DNA from: Bacteroidia bacterium
Lineage (GTDB): Bacteria > Bacteroidota > Bacteroidia > Bacteroidales > VadinHA17
Assembly (NCBI GenBank): GCA_026391515.1
Contig: JAPLEC010000224.1
Span: forward strand, 1-11,348
Direction of reading: 5' to 3'
DNA: 11,348 nt
The notes below the pieces were generated by a model. It saw only the letters and a program-made list of their open reading frames with translations, made no database searches and was not told where the DNA came from. Position 1 is the stretch's first letter. Each line of letters starts with the position of its first letter. Of the stretch, positions 5,322 to 11,348 are shown piece after piece. Both the position numbers and the translations under genes were made by a program.

Positions 5322-7928
5322 TTATTTGATACCAAACCGATAACTGAACTTGATTAAGAACACATTATAAGGTTTATCATTATCTCCGTTAAACGGGTCT
5401 TTATCGACTTTGAAAAGATCACCCATATTATCAAAATAATCAAGTTTCCCTGAATTATTATATCCGTTTCTTGACTGACTCCATACAACATATAATGTCG
5501 ATCCGGGTAAATATTCCCATCTTATAACAAGATTGGAAAGGAAGTACTGGTAGTTGAAGTTATGGTTCCCGGTTGATTCAAAATAAGTTGCATACCTGTC
5601 GCGATACCTGTCAGCCATCGGATCGATTATATATTTATAGTCATAATATTTTCCCGAAGCTATATAAGGCTGTCCCCAGTATTGAAGTGTCAGGTCAGGG
5701 CGCACTGTAAAATCTATCCTGAGAGATGCGTTTAACGTTTTACGGTCAATGCTTGCAAGGATATATTTTGGATTCACCCCGTCATAATTTGTTTCCACGT
5801 ACTGAAGTGCTGTGAACGATTTATTGAACCCGGGAGTGAGATGAAAGGAAAGAAAATTGATTGGTTTGTATGTTATCTCAACCTGTGTGTACATGCTGTG
5901 ATAATCTTTTTCAAATCCTTTCGATCCATTAATGGAATACTCAAATATTAGTTTTTTACGATAATCAGTGGAAAAGCCCCCTCCAACATAAATGCTTCCC
6001 GGCATTTTCATTGTTGGACCTCCGCGAAGTATCCCGGTTGAAAGTGATTTGCCATATATACTACCGTTTATGTATACATTCCAGTAATTCTTTAATTCCA
6101 TGTTGGCACTCCATTCAATACCTTTATCGGTTATAACGCCTCCAAAATTATTGAGTACAACAATATCACCACTGATGTTGTATCTTCTGTAAATCCCCTT
6201 CGGTTCCCACACGTTATAGCCGGCCGCAATAACAGAAAGTATCTGGTCAGCCTGCTGCATATATCCCAGATCGTTTATTTCAAATCCGGGAGTTTTCCAT
6301 TTTACACATGCAAAAATGTTCAGGTGTCCATTGTTTTTCGCTATCTGCATTCTGCCTCCTGATCCGAACAGAGTAGTCCTGTCAGGATCAAACTCTAAAT
6401 AATCCTGATCAGGCCTCTGGTAATATCTTGCCGATGACAATTGAGTTTGCGCGATAGCATCCTTGGAACCGTTAACCAGGCTGAAAGCTGTATTAAGATT
6501 AAATGACCAGTTTTTATCCTTGAAGAACTGTGTGAAATCGATTCCTCCCGAGTAAGCTGACCTGTGCATGAAACTTCCCAGATTATCATCCAGATCTCTG
6601 TTAGTGCTGGTAAAAATACCACCAAGTAAAGTTTTCCCATCATTAAAATCTTTCTGGACTCTTCCTAAAAAATAATTTGTCAGAGGTTCGACCAGTTCGT
6701 GCCGGATAGTAGTACCAGTTGCAGAATCTTTTACTGCAGCCCACATTCCACCTGTTACTGCTTCAACGAATCCAAGAGATAATCCATTCTTTGTTTTTCC
6801 TGTAAGCTTGGCTGCCCCCAGTATATTTGTAAATGTGGGTACATTTGCATATTCCTGATTTCCAAGATTAGGATCCCCCTGCGGCTGACGACCTATTCTC
6901 CTTGAATAGAACAGGTTATCGTTTCCCTGGTTTCCATTTCCGATGCCGATGTTAAAATTTGTAATATTGTTGCCTTCAATGAAGAACGGCCTTCTTTCCG
7001 AAAAATAAGTCTCATAAGCAGACAGGTTCACCTCTGACGGGTCTGCCTCAACCTGCCCGAAGTCAGGATTGATAGTAAGGTCCATCGTCATATTGTTGGT
7101 GATGCCTATTTTGGCATCGAGACCAACATTCGCTCCGAATTTTCTGCCTTTCTCCTTGAAATTGAATGGATTTCCTGGTTCATTCTGAAAGGTTTCCATT
7201 TTAGCTACGCCATAAGGAGTAATATCAAGAATTTTACGCGGCTTGACACTTTCAAGTCCCGACAACTCACCCATCATATGTATAAGTCCGGGTGCATCTG
7301 CAGGGATATGCTGCCAGAGATCAGTTTCATTTTTTCTGTAATACATCCTGATTACCTCAAAGCCCCAGACATCGCCTGAGTTTTTATCGAACCTGACCTG
7401 GCTGAAAGGGATTTTCATCTCTTCTACCCATCCTTCTTTGTTAATGGAAGTCTTTACCCACCAGTTGGGATCCCATGATTCATCTTCGTTCTGTCCATCT
7501 TCAGAATACATGAGGTCGTATTTTACACCTGAGGAGCTCACACCAAAAAGAAACCCGGTACGAAGATCATGAAAGCTGTCGACTACTATTCCGGCAAGAT
7601 CACCATCAGCTGCATCTCTTCGAGTAAGACGTTTTGTAATACTATCAGGGCTGGTATCGTAATTCTTAATGGCGACATATAAATTGTCATCATCAAAAAG
7701 AATCTTGAATTCTGTTCGTTGTGTCGCAGGTCTTCCGTTATAAGGTTGATACTGAATAAAATCATCCTTCCATTCACCTAAATTCCAGACCTCCTCATCA
7801 AGGACTCCATCAATAGTAGGCGGAGTAGTTAATCTTATAGCATGATATCGCTTTTTTTCTAGTGCTTGCCCGGAAACAATTAATACTGAAAGAGATATGA
7901 AGACGAGGGAGATTAAAAATCTTTTCAT
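5322..7928 (-). CDS. DUF5916 outer-membrane-type protein with N-terminal CBM9-like domain
   Basis: The 868-residue protein has a signal peptide (MKRFLISLVFISLSVLIVSG, then QA). Residues about 30-225 form a family-9-like carbohydrate-binding (DOMON-like) domain: PPTIDGVLDEEVWNLGEW, FKILFDDDNLYVAIKNYD, EMKIPFSQVRF and WGFEVIRM are its usual strands. From about 235 on is DUF5916, recognised by INPDFGQVEADPSEVNLSAYE and YFSERRPFFIEGN (286-320). The remainder is rich in alternating aromatic/polar strands and ends LIKFSYRFGIK, with Phe in a beta-barrel-type last strand, so it is predicted to sit in the outer membrane. Length fits the family (about 750-900). Substrate and activity are unknown; glycan binding is inferred only from the N-terminal fold. 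It is monocistronic: its own promoter region upstream, terminator downstream. Confidence 0.92.
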   Translation of the reverse strand: MKRFLISLVFISLSVLIVSGQALEKKRYHAIRLTTPPTIDGVLDEEVWNLGEWKDDFIQYQPYNGRPATQRTEFKILFDDDNLYVAIKNYDTSPDSITKRLTRRDAADGDLAGIVVDSFHDLRTGFLFGVSSSGVKYDLMYSEDGQNEDESWDPNWWVKTSINKEGWVEEMKIPFSQVRFDKNSGDVWGFEVIRMYYRKNETDLWQHIPADAPGLIHMMGELSGLESVKPRKILDITPYGVAKMETFQNEPGNPFNFKEKGRKFGANVGLDAKIGITNNMTMDLTINPDFGQVEADPSEVNLSAYETYFSERRPFFIEGNNITNFNIGIGNGNQGNDNLFYSRRIGRQPQGDPNLGNQEYANVPTFTNILGAAKLTGKTKNGLSLGFVEAVTGGMWAAVKDSATGTTIRHELVEPLTNYFLGRVQKDFNDGKTLLGGIFTSTNRDLDDNLGSFMHRSAYSGGIDFTQFFKDKNWSFNLNTAFSLVNGSKDAIAQTQLSSARYYQRPDQDYLEFDPDRTTLFGSGGRMQIAKNNGHLNIFACVKWKTPGFEINDLGYMQQADQILSVIAAGYNVWEPKGIYRRYNISGDIVVLNNFGGVITDKGIEWSANMELKNYWNVYINGSIYGKSLSTGILRGGPTMKMPGSIYVGGGFSTDYRKKLIFEYSINGSKGFEKDYHSMYTQVEITYKPINFLSFHLTPGFNKSFTALQYVETNYDGVNPKYILASIDRKTLNASLRIDFTVRPDLTLQYWGQPYIASGKYYDYKYIIDPMADRYRDRYATYFESTGNHNFNYQYFLSNLVIRWEYLPGSTLYVVWSQSRNGYNNSGKLDYFDNMGDLFKVDKDPFNGDNDKPYNVFLIKFSYRFGIK

Positions 7929-7991
7929 ATAAGATGTCAGTTATGGTTTGGTTTGCACAATAAGGACGAATAAGAAATAAATTTGATGCAA

Positions 7992-8023
7992 GAAAAATAT
8001 TATTTAGAATCATTTTAAACAAA
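7992..8023 (-). promoter_or_regulatory. Candidate promoter for the DUF5916 gene
   Basis: On the - strand TTTG (8020-8023) is followed after 20 nt by TATTTTTC (7992-7999), one base off the TAnnTTTG -7 box. Transcription would start near 7985, leaving about 57 nt of leader. A second perfect -7 box on the - strand (TACCTTTG, 8112-8119) lacks a good -33 element and would give a longer leader. Confidence 0.32.
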
Positions 8024-8033
8024 ATTATCTTTG
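8003..8033 (+). promoter_or_regulatory. Candidate promoter for the ThuA-domain gene
   Basis: A perfect -7 box TATCTTTG (8026-8033) has TTTA (8003-8006) 19 nt upstream, the same arrangement as at 3642-3672. Transcription would start near 8040, leaving a long leader of about 175 nt before the ATG at 8215. In that leader CTGCCAA (8108-8114) and TTGGCAG (8149-8155) are complementary, but the loop is 34 nt and no known riboswitch was recognised. It overlaps the divergent promoter at 7992-8023. Confidence 0.4.
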
Positions 8034-8214
8034 AATTCATTTAACAAGATAAATGACCGTTAGCGATCATATAAACCCTACTTTAAAGAACGGGTAAATA
8101 TACTTTGCTGCCAAAGGTATTTTACATTCAGATGCTTTCAGTTGACGATTGGCAGATTAAGAATGATAACATGATTAATATAAAATTATTATCTTGGACT
8201 CAAATCAAATACTT

Positions 8215-9024
8215 ATGGTTTCAAGAAGATCTTTTATTTCAAAAAGTGCAGCAGCAGCAGCTGCAATAATTACTCCATCACTTATCTGCTGTAATTTTTT
8301 ACAGGAATCAAAATCACCCCTTAATGGCAAAAAAGTACTTTATGTCTGGGGAGGATGGATGGGACATGAACCCGATAAATGCCGTGATATTTTTGTTCCA
8401 TGGATGGAATCGGAGGGAGCAAAAATAACCGTTTCTGATACATTAGAAGCTTATGTTTCAATGGACCTGAAGAAAGATTTTGATCTCATTATCCAGGCAT
8501 GGACCATGGGAACAATTGAGAATAAGCAGGAAAAAGCTCTCCTTGAGGCAGTTAAAAGTGGAGTTGGACTTGCCGGCTGGCATGGCGGACTTGGAGATTC
8601 ATTCCGGAATAATACCGAATATCAGTTTATGGTTGGCGGTCAGTGGGTTGCTCATCCCGGAGGAGTAATAGATTACAGGGTTAATATTATCGATCATAAG
8701 GATCCTGTAACAAAAGGATTGACAGATTTTGATATGCATTCCGAACAATATTATGTTCAGGTTGATCCGAATGTTAAAGTTCTTGCCACGACTACTTTTA
8801 CCGATAAAAATGCTTCATGGATAGGTGGCAATGTTGTACCAGTTGTGTGGAAGAAAGTATATGGCATTGGCAGAGTTTTTTATTCTTCACTGGGTCATGT
8901 AGCATCCGATTTTAATGTGCCCCAGGTACTTGAGATACAAAAACGAGGTATATGCTGGGCCTGTATGAGCAAATATGAGCCAGCAGAAGCGTGGAAGCAA
9001 CCTGTATATAAAAGCCGCCCCTAA
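8215..9024 (+). CDS. Tat-exported ThuA-domain protein (trehalose-utilisation family)
   Basis: I chose the ATG at 8215 (269 residues) over a TTG at 8194. From the ATG the protein starts MVSRRSFISKSAAAAAAIITPS, a Tat signal with the twin arginine close to the N-terminus as usual. Residues about 39-252 form a ThuA domain, a class-I glutamine-amidotransferase-like fold: KKVLYVWGGWMGHEP, DFDLIIQAWTMG, GVGLAGWHGGLGDSF (GWHGG 121-125), DMHSEQYYV, and VPVVWKKVYGIGRVFYSSLGH (208-228). The domain is found in sugar-metabolism loci, and in Bacteroidota and Planctomycetes often in secreted proteins; its activity is not well known. Two cysteines follow the signal helix (SLICC), but they do not make a standard lipobox. 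The stop codon lies inside a repeated intergenic element, so the last residues (YKSRP) may be altered by its insertion. Confidence 0.9.
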   Translation: MVSRRSFISKSAAAAAAIITPSLICCNFLQESKSPLNGKKVLYVWGGWMGHEPDKCRDIFVPWMESEGAKITVSDTLEAYVSMDLKKDFDLIIQAWTMGTIENKQEKALLEAVKSGVGLAGWHGGLGDSFRNNTEYQFMVGGQWVAHPGGVIDYRVNIIDHKDPVTKGLTDFDMHSEQYYVQVDPNVKVLATTTFTDKNASWIGGNVVPVVWKKVYGIGRVFYSSLGHVASDFNVPQVLEIQKRGICWACMSKYEPAEAWKQPVYKSRP

Positions 9025-9155
9025 ATCCCCTGAAGGGGACTTGTATTAGAAGTAAGAACATTTGAACAATTGAATGTCGAATGTTGAATGCAGAAGTTCT
9101 TACTTCGCTGTTCGAATGTTCTTCATTCTTACTTCCAAATGGGTTTGGGGATTAA
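9018..9155. repeat. Nested inverted-repeat intergenic element (MITE/REP-like)
   Basis: The whole gap between the convergent ThuA and deacylase genes is repeat-like. It starts with CCCCTAAATCCCC, whose last bases form the hairpin CCCCT-GA-AGGGG (9027-9038), and ends with TTTGGGGATTA, a near mirror of TAAATCCCC. Inside, GAAGTAAGAAC (9049-9059) is perfectly complementary to GTTCTTACTTC (9096-9106). GAACATTTGAACA (9056-9068) pairs 12/13 with TGTTCGAATGTTC (9109-9121). A second TTCTTACTTC follows at 9126-9135. The core repeats GAATG/GAATGT several times. The form suggests a small non-coding mobile or REP-type repeat that folds when transcribed and may end both converging transcripts. No transposase or target-site duplication was identified. 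Confidence 0.6.
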
Positions 9156-9159
9156 TGAA

Positions 9160-9654
9160 CTAGTCATAGAGCTTTATAAACTCATAGGAGTTGCCCGTGT
9201 GATCCAGAAACTTCAGGAAATCGGTTTTTGATATCACCAGAGTTGCTGTATTTACATTAGGATGAAATGCAAGGCGATCAAACTCATTCAGCTTCTCATC
9301 AATAAAAAGATGAACATGTTTTTCCTTATCATTTATCAGTCCGAAAGGAGAGACTGAACCCGGTTCAAAACCGAGATATTTCTTTAATCTGTGATCAGAT
9401 GCAAAGGTAAGCTTTCCCTGCTTTAGTCGTTTCTCAAGATCATGGATTTCGAGTTGTCGCAGATGTTCAAGAATGACCAGGTAATGTCTGTCTCCCTTAT
9501 GATTGCGGAAGAAAATATTCTTGCATCTTCCTGAATTATAATCTTTCCAGTGAGTTTTAGCCTCCTCAATGGTAGATAACGGCGGATGTTCGTAGTATTC
9601 GAATCGAATGGAGAGTTCTTCAAACAGGGTATACAGTTCTTTCTGACCCCTCAT
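9160..9654 (-). CDS. ProXp-ala / PrdX-type Ala-tRNA(Pro) deacylase (YbaK-like)
   Basis: The 164-residue protein is a single free-standing YbaK/INS-type editing domain. It shows the ProXp-ala marks: YEHPPLSTIEEA (21-32), the lysine of GRCKNIFFRN at residue 45 (the same number as the catalytic Lys45 of characterised ProXp-ala), HYLVILEHLRQLEIHDLEK, the loop GSVSPFGL (99-106), VHLFIDE, and the HPNVNTATLVIS stretch (131-142). Known role: it hydrolyses alanine wrongly attached to tRNA(Pro) in the cytoplasm, in trans to prolyl-tRNA synthetase. It is typical of bacteria whose synthetase lacks its own insertion domain. The start ATG shares one base with the stop of the upstream SiaC-like gene (9654), so the two are co-translated. 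Length matches the family. Confidence 0.9.
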   Translation of the reverse strand: MRGQKELYTLFEELSIRFEYYEHPPLSTIEEAKTHWKDYNSGRCKNIFFRNHKGDRHYLVILEHLRQLEIHDLEKRLKQGKLTFASDHRLKKYLGFEPGSVSPFGLINDKEKHVHLFIDEKLNEFDRLAFHPNVNTATLVISKTDFLKFLDHTGNSYEFIKLYD

Positions 9655-10070
9655 TAATCTTGTTTTGATTTTGGAATGAAGGTAAATTCCATTCCGACAA
9701 GCAGTGCAATGTCAGCTCCTGCATCTTTCATATCTGTATCTTCAATATCATAGGACCATTCAACAATAACAGGAATGCTGACAGGAGCAAGCCTTTTAAA
9801 TTCTGTAAGAATGTCAAAAAGAAACTTCGCAGATGAGGAGTTGAAGTATGAAAGATCTATTTGAAGTCTGATTGGAACTATACCGCTGAAGACCTTATAT
9901 TTTTCAGCTATAATATCATCGATGAACTTCTGGAGCCATTCTATCACAGGATAATATAAAGCACGCACATCTTCCGGTGAAGAAGTGCCGGTTATTGAGA
10001 AAAGCTTTTCATCAGGTGAAAAATTAATCTCCGGAGTCGTTGATGTTCGTTTGATAAAAAGTTTTTGCAT
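9654..10070 (-). CDS. SiaC-like regulatory phosphoprotein (DUF1987 family)
   Basis: The 138-residue cytoplasmic protein matches DUF1987/SiaC along its full length: INFSPDEKLFSITGTSSPEDV (15-35, 'P..F.I.G.S.PE...FY'), YYPVIEWLQKFI, LQIDLSYFNSSSAKFLFDIL (69-88), and IVEWSYDIEDTDMKDAGADIA (101-121). In Pseudomonas SiaC a threonine in the equivalent 'FN(T/S)SSAK' strand-helix turn is phosphorylated by SiaB, and the unphosphorylated protein activates the diguanylate cyclase SiaD. Here the site would be Ser78 (inference by motif). No SiaB kinase, SiaA phosphatase or cyclase gene is adjacent, so its partners must lie elsewhere. It is first in a two-gene operon with the tRNA deacylase. The fold is related to anti-sigma-factor antagonists. 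Confidence 0.87.
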   Translation of the reverse strand: MQKLFIKRTSTTPEINFSPDEKLFSITGTSSPEDVRALYYPVIEWLQKFIDDIIAEKYKVFSGIVPIRLQIDLSYFNSSSAKFLFDILTEFKRLAPVSIPVIVEWSYDIEDTDMKDAGADIALLVGMEFTFIPKSKQD

Positions 10071-10085
10071 CTGCAGACATTTTTA

Positions 10086-10116
10086 CAAAAATGCATTAAT
10101 ATTTTAGTATAACAAA
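10086..10116 (-). promoter_or_regulatory. Candidate promoter for the SiaC-like/deacylase operon
   Basis: On the - strand TTTG (10113-10116) is followed after 19 nt by CATTTTTG (10086-10093), which matches TAnnTTTG except at the first base. Transcription would start near 10079, only about 10 nt before the ATG at 10070, a very short leader. The 68-bp gap holds nothing else. Confidence 0.35.
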
Positions 10117-10138
10117 AAATTTTACATCAGATAATTTT

Positions 10139-10618
10139 TCAAAACAGCATATTATTTTCTGATACAGAATTATATTCAGCATCTTCAGCCAGATCTTTTT
10201 TTCTCGACGCAGCAACAGCCATCCTGTCACAAAGTTCATTTTCCGGATTGCTGTTGTGACCTTTTATCCATACGAATCTTACATTATGTTTCCTGTATAT
10301 TTTAAGGAATCGTATCCAGAGATCAGGATTCTTTTTCTTTTTAAATGCTTTTGATTCCCATTGAAATACCCATCTATTTTTGACAGCGTCAGCAACATAT
10401 TTTGAGTCGGTATATACGACAACATTGCTGCCCTGTTTTTTTAGAGCTTCAAGTCCTGCTATGACAGCTAATAGTTCCATCCGGTTATTGGTTGTAATCC
10501 TGAACCCTTCCGATTTTTCAAGCCGGTGTTTACCGGAAATTAAAACTATACCATAGCCTCCGGGACCGGGATTTCCGCTTGAAGCCCCGTCGGTATAGAT
10601 AGTAATCTCATTTGACAT
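10139..10618 (-). CDS. rnhA: Ribonuclease HI
   Basis: The 159-residue protein is a complete type 1 RNase H. It shows the catalytic DEDD set: Asp10 in IYTDGASSGNPGPGGYG, Glu48 in NNRMELLA, Asp71 in VVYTDSKYV and Asp131 in ELCDRMA, plus His121 in WIKGHNSNPENE and the basic handle region around KAFKKKKNPDLW (90-101). Known role: it cuts the RNA strand of RNA-DNA hybrids, removing primers and R-loops, with Mg2+, in the cytoplasm. Its start lies 11 nt inside the end of the marC-family gene, so the two are translated together. The last 17 or so residues are an acidic tail beyond the domain. Confidence 0.97.
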   Translation of the reverse strand: MSNEITIYTDGASSGNPGPGGYGIVLISGKHRLEKSEGFRITTNNRMELLAVIAGLEALKKQGSNVVVYTDSKYVADAVKNRWVFQWESKAFKKKKNPDLWIRFLKIYRKHNVRFVWIKGHNSNPENELCDRMAVAASRKKDLAEDAEYNSVSENNMLF

Positions 10619-11192
10619 GGGGTAAAATTATGCCGGTATTTGTGATGAAGAGCTTTATTGCAATAGAAAGCAGGATGACGCCAAAGACTTTTTTAAGAAT
10701 CTGAAGTCCTCCATGGCCAAGGATCTTTTCAAAAAAGGTGGTCAAACGCAGGACCAGGTAAACCACTATCATGTTTAAAAGAAGAGCGATAAAAATATTT
10801 ATTGTCTGGTATTCAGCTTTAAGAGAAAGAATTGTGGTGATTGATCCTGCCCCGGCAATCAATGGAAAAGCAATTGGGAAGATAGCTCCGCTGCCATGAG
10901 CATCCTGTTTAAAGATTTGAATGCCCAGGATCATTTCCATTGCAATCAAAAAAATAATAAATGAACCTGCAATAGCAAAAGATGATACATCAATTCCAAA
11001 GATCTTTAAAAGAGGAGCACCGATAAATAAAAATGCCAGAAAAATCAGCAATGAAGTAATCGTGACTTTGGTCGGGTTAACAATAACTCCTTTTGATTTT
11101 ATATCAATGATAATCGGAATAGAACCCGGTATATCAATTATGGCAAAGAGTACCATGAATGCCGCAAGGATCTCTATCAGGCTGAAGTGCAT
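10608..11192 (-). CDS. MarC family (UPF0056) integral membrane protein
   Basis: The 194-residue protein is almost all membrane helix. Six segments can be placed near residues 5-28, 46-64, 70-92, 104-123, 131-152 and 167-188. Family signatures are visible: LFAIIDIPGSIPI (16-28; the 'D..G..P.' motif of TM1), a Gly/Ala-rich IAGSFIIFLIAMEMILGI (74-91), and IFPIAFPLIAGAGSITTIL (104-122), the most conserved MarC stretch. It was once named for multiple antibiotic resistance, but that role is not supported in E. coli and its transport substrate is unknown. It is first in an operon with rnhA (11-nt overlap). The start ATG at 11192 gives the usual N-terminus. Length is typical (about 190-220). Confidence 0.95.
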   Translation of the reverse strand: MHFSLIEILAAFMVLFAIIDIPGSIPIIIDIKSKGVIVNPTKVTITSLLIFLAFLFIGAPLLKIFGIDVSSFAIAGSFIIFLIAMEMILGIQIFKQDAHGSGAIFPIAFPLIAGAGSITTILSLKAEYQTINIFIALLLNMIVVYLVLRLTTFFEKILGHGGLQILKKVFGVILLSIAIKLFITNTGIILPHVK

Positions 11193-11208
11193 GTTTAAAA
11201 ATTTGTGG

Positions 11209-11216
11209 CAAAGATA
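11209..11216 (-). promoter_or_regulatory. -7 box upstream of the marC-rnhA operon
   Basis: TATCTTTG on the - strand matches TAnnTTTG perfectly. No clear -33 TTTG lies at the right distance. Transcription would start near 11202, about 10 nt before the ATG at 11192, as short a leader as that of the neighbouring SiaC-like operon. Confidence 0.33.
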
Positions 11217-11256
11217 AATAAAATCAGGGATTCAGACTTAGCTTCCCCTTTTCTTA

Positions 11257-11348
11257 TCGGCCCCCCAACCCCCCCCTAAAGGGAGGCTAATTTACTGACT
11301 ATTAACAAATAACCCCTTCCCTTATTGTTTAAGGGAAGAGCCTGTCCC
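11257..11348. repeat. C/G-rich Bacteroidota-style intergenic repeat with hairpins
   Basis: After the AT-rich upstream region of marC the base composition changes sharply: two C-runs (11261-11266 and 11269-11276), then TAAAGGGAGG, in the CCCCCAACCCCC-TAAAGGGGG style common between genes in this phylum. It is followed by a perfect hairpin CTTCCCTTA-TTGTT-TAAGGGAAG (11316-11338; 9-bp stem, 5-nt loop). No ORF was seen. The element runs to the window edge, so its right boundary is unknown. Confidence 0.5.

Noticed and set aside
6395..6643. Short - strand frame within the DUF5916 gene
   Set aside because: It lies in a different frame of a complete gene on the same strand and shows no domain or start signal.
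8194..8214. TTG start giving seven extra residues to the ThuA-domain protein
   Set aside because: The ATG at 8215 places the twin-arginine motif directly at the N-terminus, as is usual for Tat signals, and needs no rare start codon.
9049..9135. Repeated TTCTTACTTC and GAATGT units as a possible CRISPR array
   Set aside because: The units are inverted as well as direct, short, and have no regular spacers; no cas genes are near.
9355..9367. Second TGAACCCGGTTCA copy as a regulator site
   Set aside because: It encodes the conserved FEPGSVS segment of the deacylase, so coding constraint explains it better than regulation.
10921..11217. Open frame on the + strand across the marC-family gene
   Set aside because: It is the antisense shadow of a clear MarC protein; hydrophobic codons read backwards give long open frames.

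Overview
The window looks like a chromosomal segment of a Bacteroidota (Bacteroidetes) bacterium, probably from the Bacteroidales/Marinilabiliales side, though the sequence does not fix the order. The support is: AT-rich DNA; promoter elements of the TAnnTTTG type instead of TATAAT; weak or absent Shine-Dalgarno sites; a TonB whose cytoplasmic tail carries the Bacteroidota-style DEIIFENRNKEYGAYDLR sequence; a DUF5916/CBM9-like outer-membrane protein; signal peptides cleaved before Gln; and C/G-rich intergenic hairpin repeats of the kind often seen in this phylum.

Region 1 (1-3556, + strand) is the most unusual part. It holds the 3' end of an ABC ATPase gene, its ABC-2 permease, and then, behind a separate promoter-like sequence, a tight three-gene unit: a helix-turn-helix protein, a BtrH-like (butirosin H family) papain-fold acyltransferase candidate, and a dedicated acyl carrier protein. 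The last three genes are joined by an ATGA overlap and a 1-nt gap. BtrH in butirosin biosynthesis takes an acyl group from a carrier protein, so the pair suggests carrier-to-acceptor acyl transfer. The adjacent exporter suggests that a product leaves the cell. No ketosynthase, acyl ligase or phosphopantetheinyl transferase lies within the window, so the acyl donor and acceptor are unknown.

Region 2 (3557-8040) concerns the cell envelope. It has a secreted DUF2846-like protein (+), then on the - strand a TonB energy transducer and a large DUF5916 outer-membrane-type protein. A bidirectional hairpin terminator separates the convergent DUF2846-like and TonB genes, and a second hairpin terminator follows the DUF5916 gene.

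Region 3 (about 7929-9159) has a divergent promoter region, then a Tat-exported ThuA-domain protein (+), then a 135-bp gap filled by a nested inverted-repeat element that even supplies the stop codon of the ThuA gene.

Region 4 (9160-11192, - strand) has two short operons of conserved genes: marC-rnhA (membrane protein of the MarC family and ribonuclease HI, overlapping by 11 nt) and a SiaC-like phosphoprotein gene followed by a ProXp-ala-type Ala-tRNA(Pro) deacylase gene (1-nt overlap). The window ends (about 11257-11348) in a second C/G-rich intergenic repeat with hairpins. No tRNA, rRNA, CRISPR array, transposase or integrase was seen.
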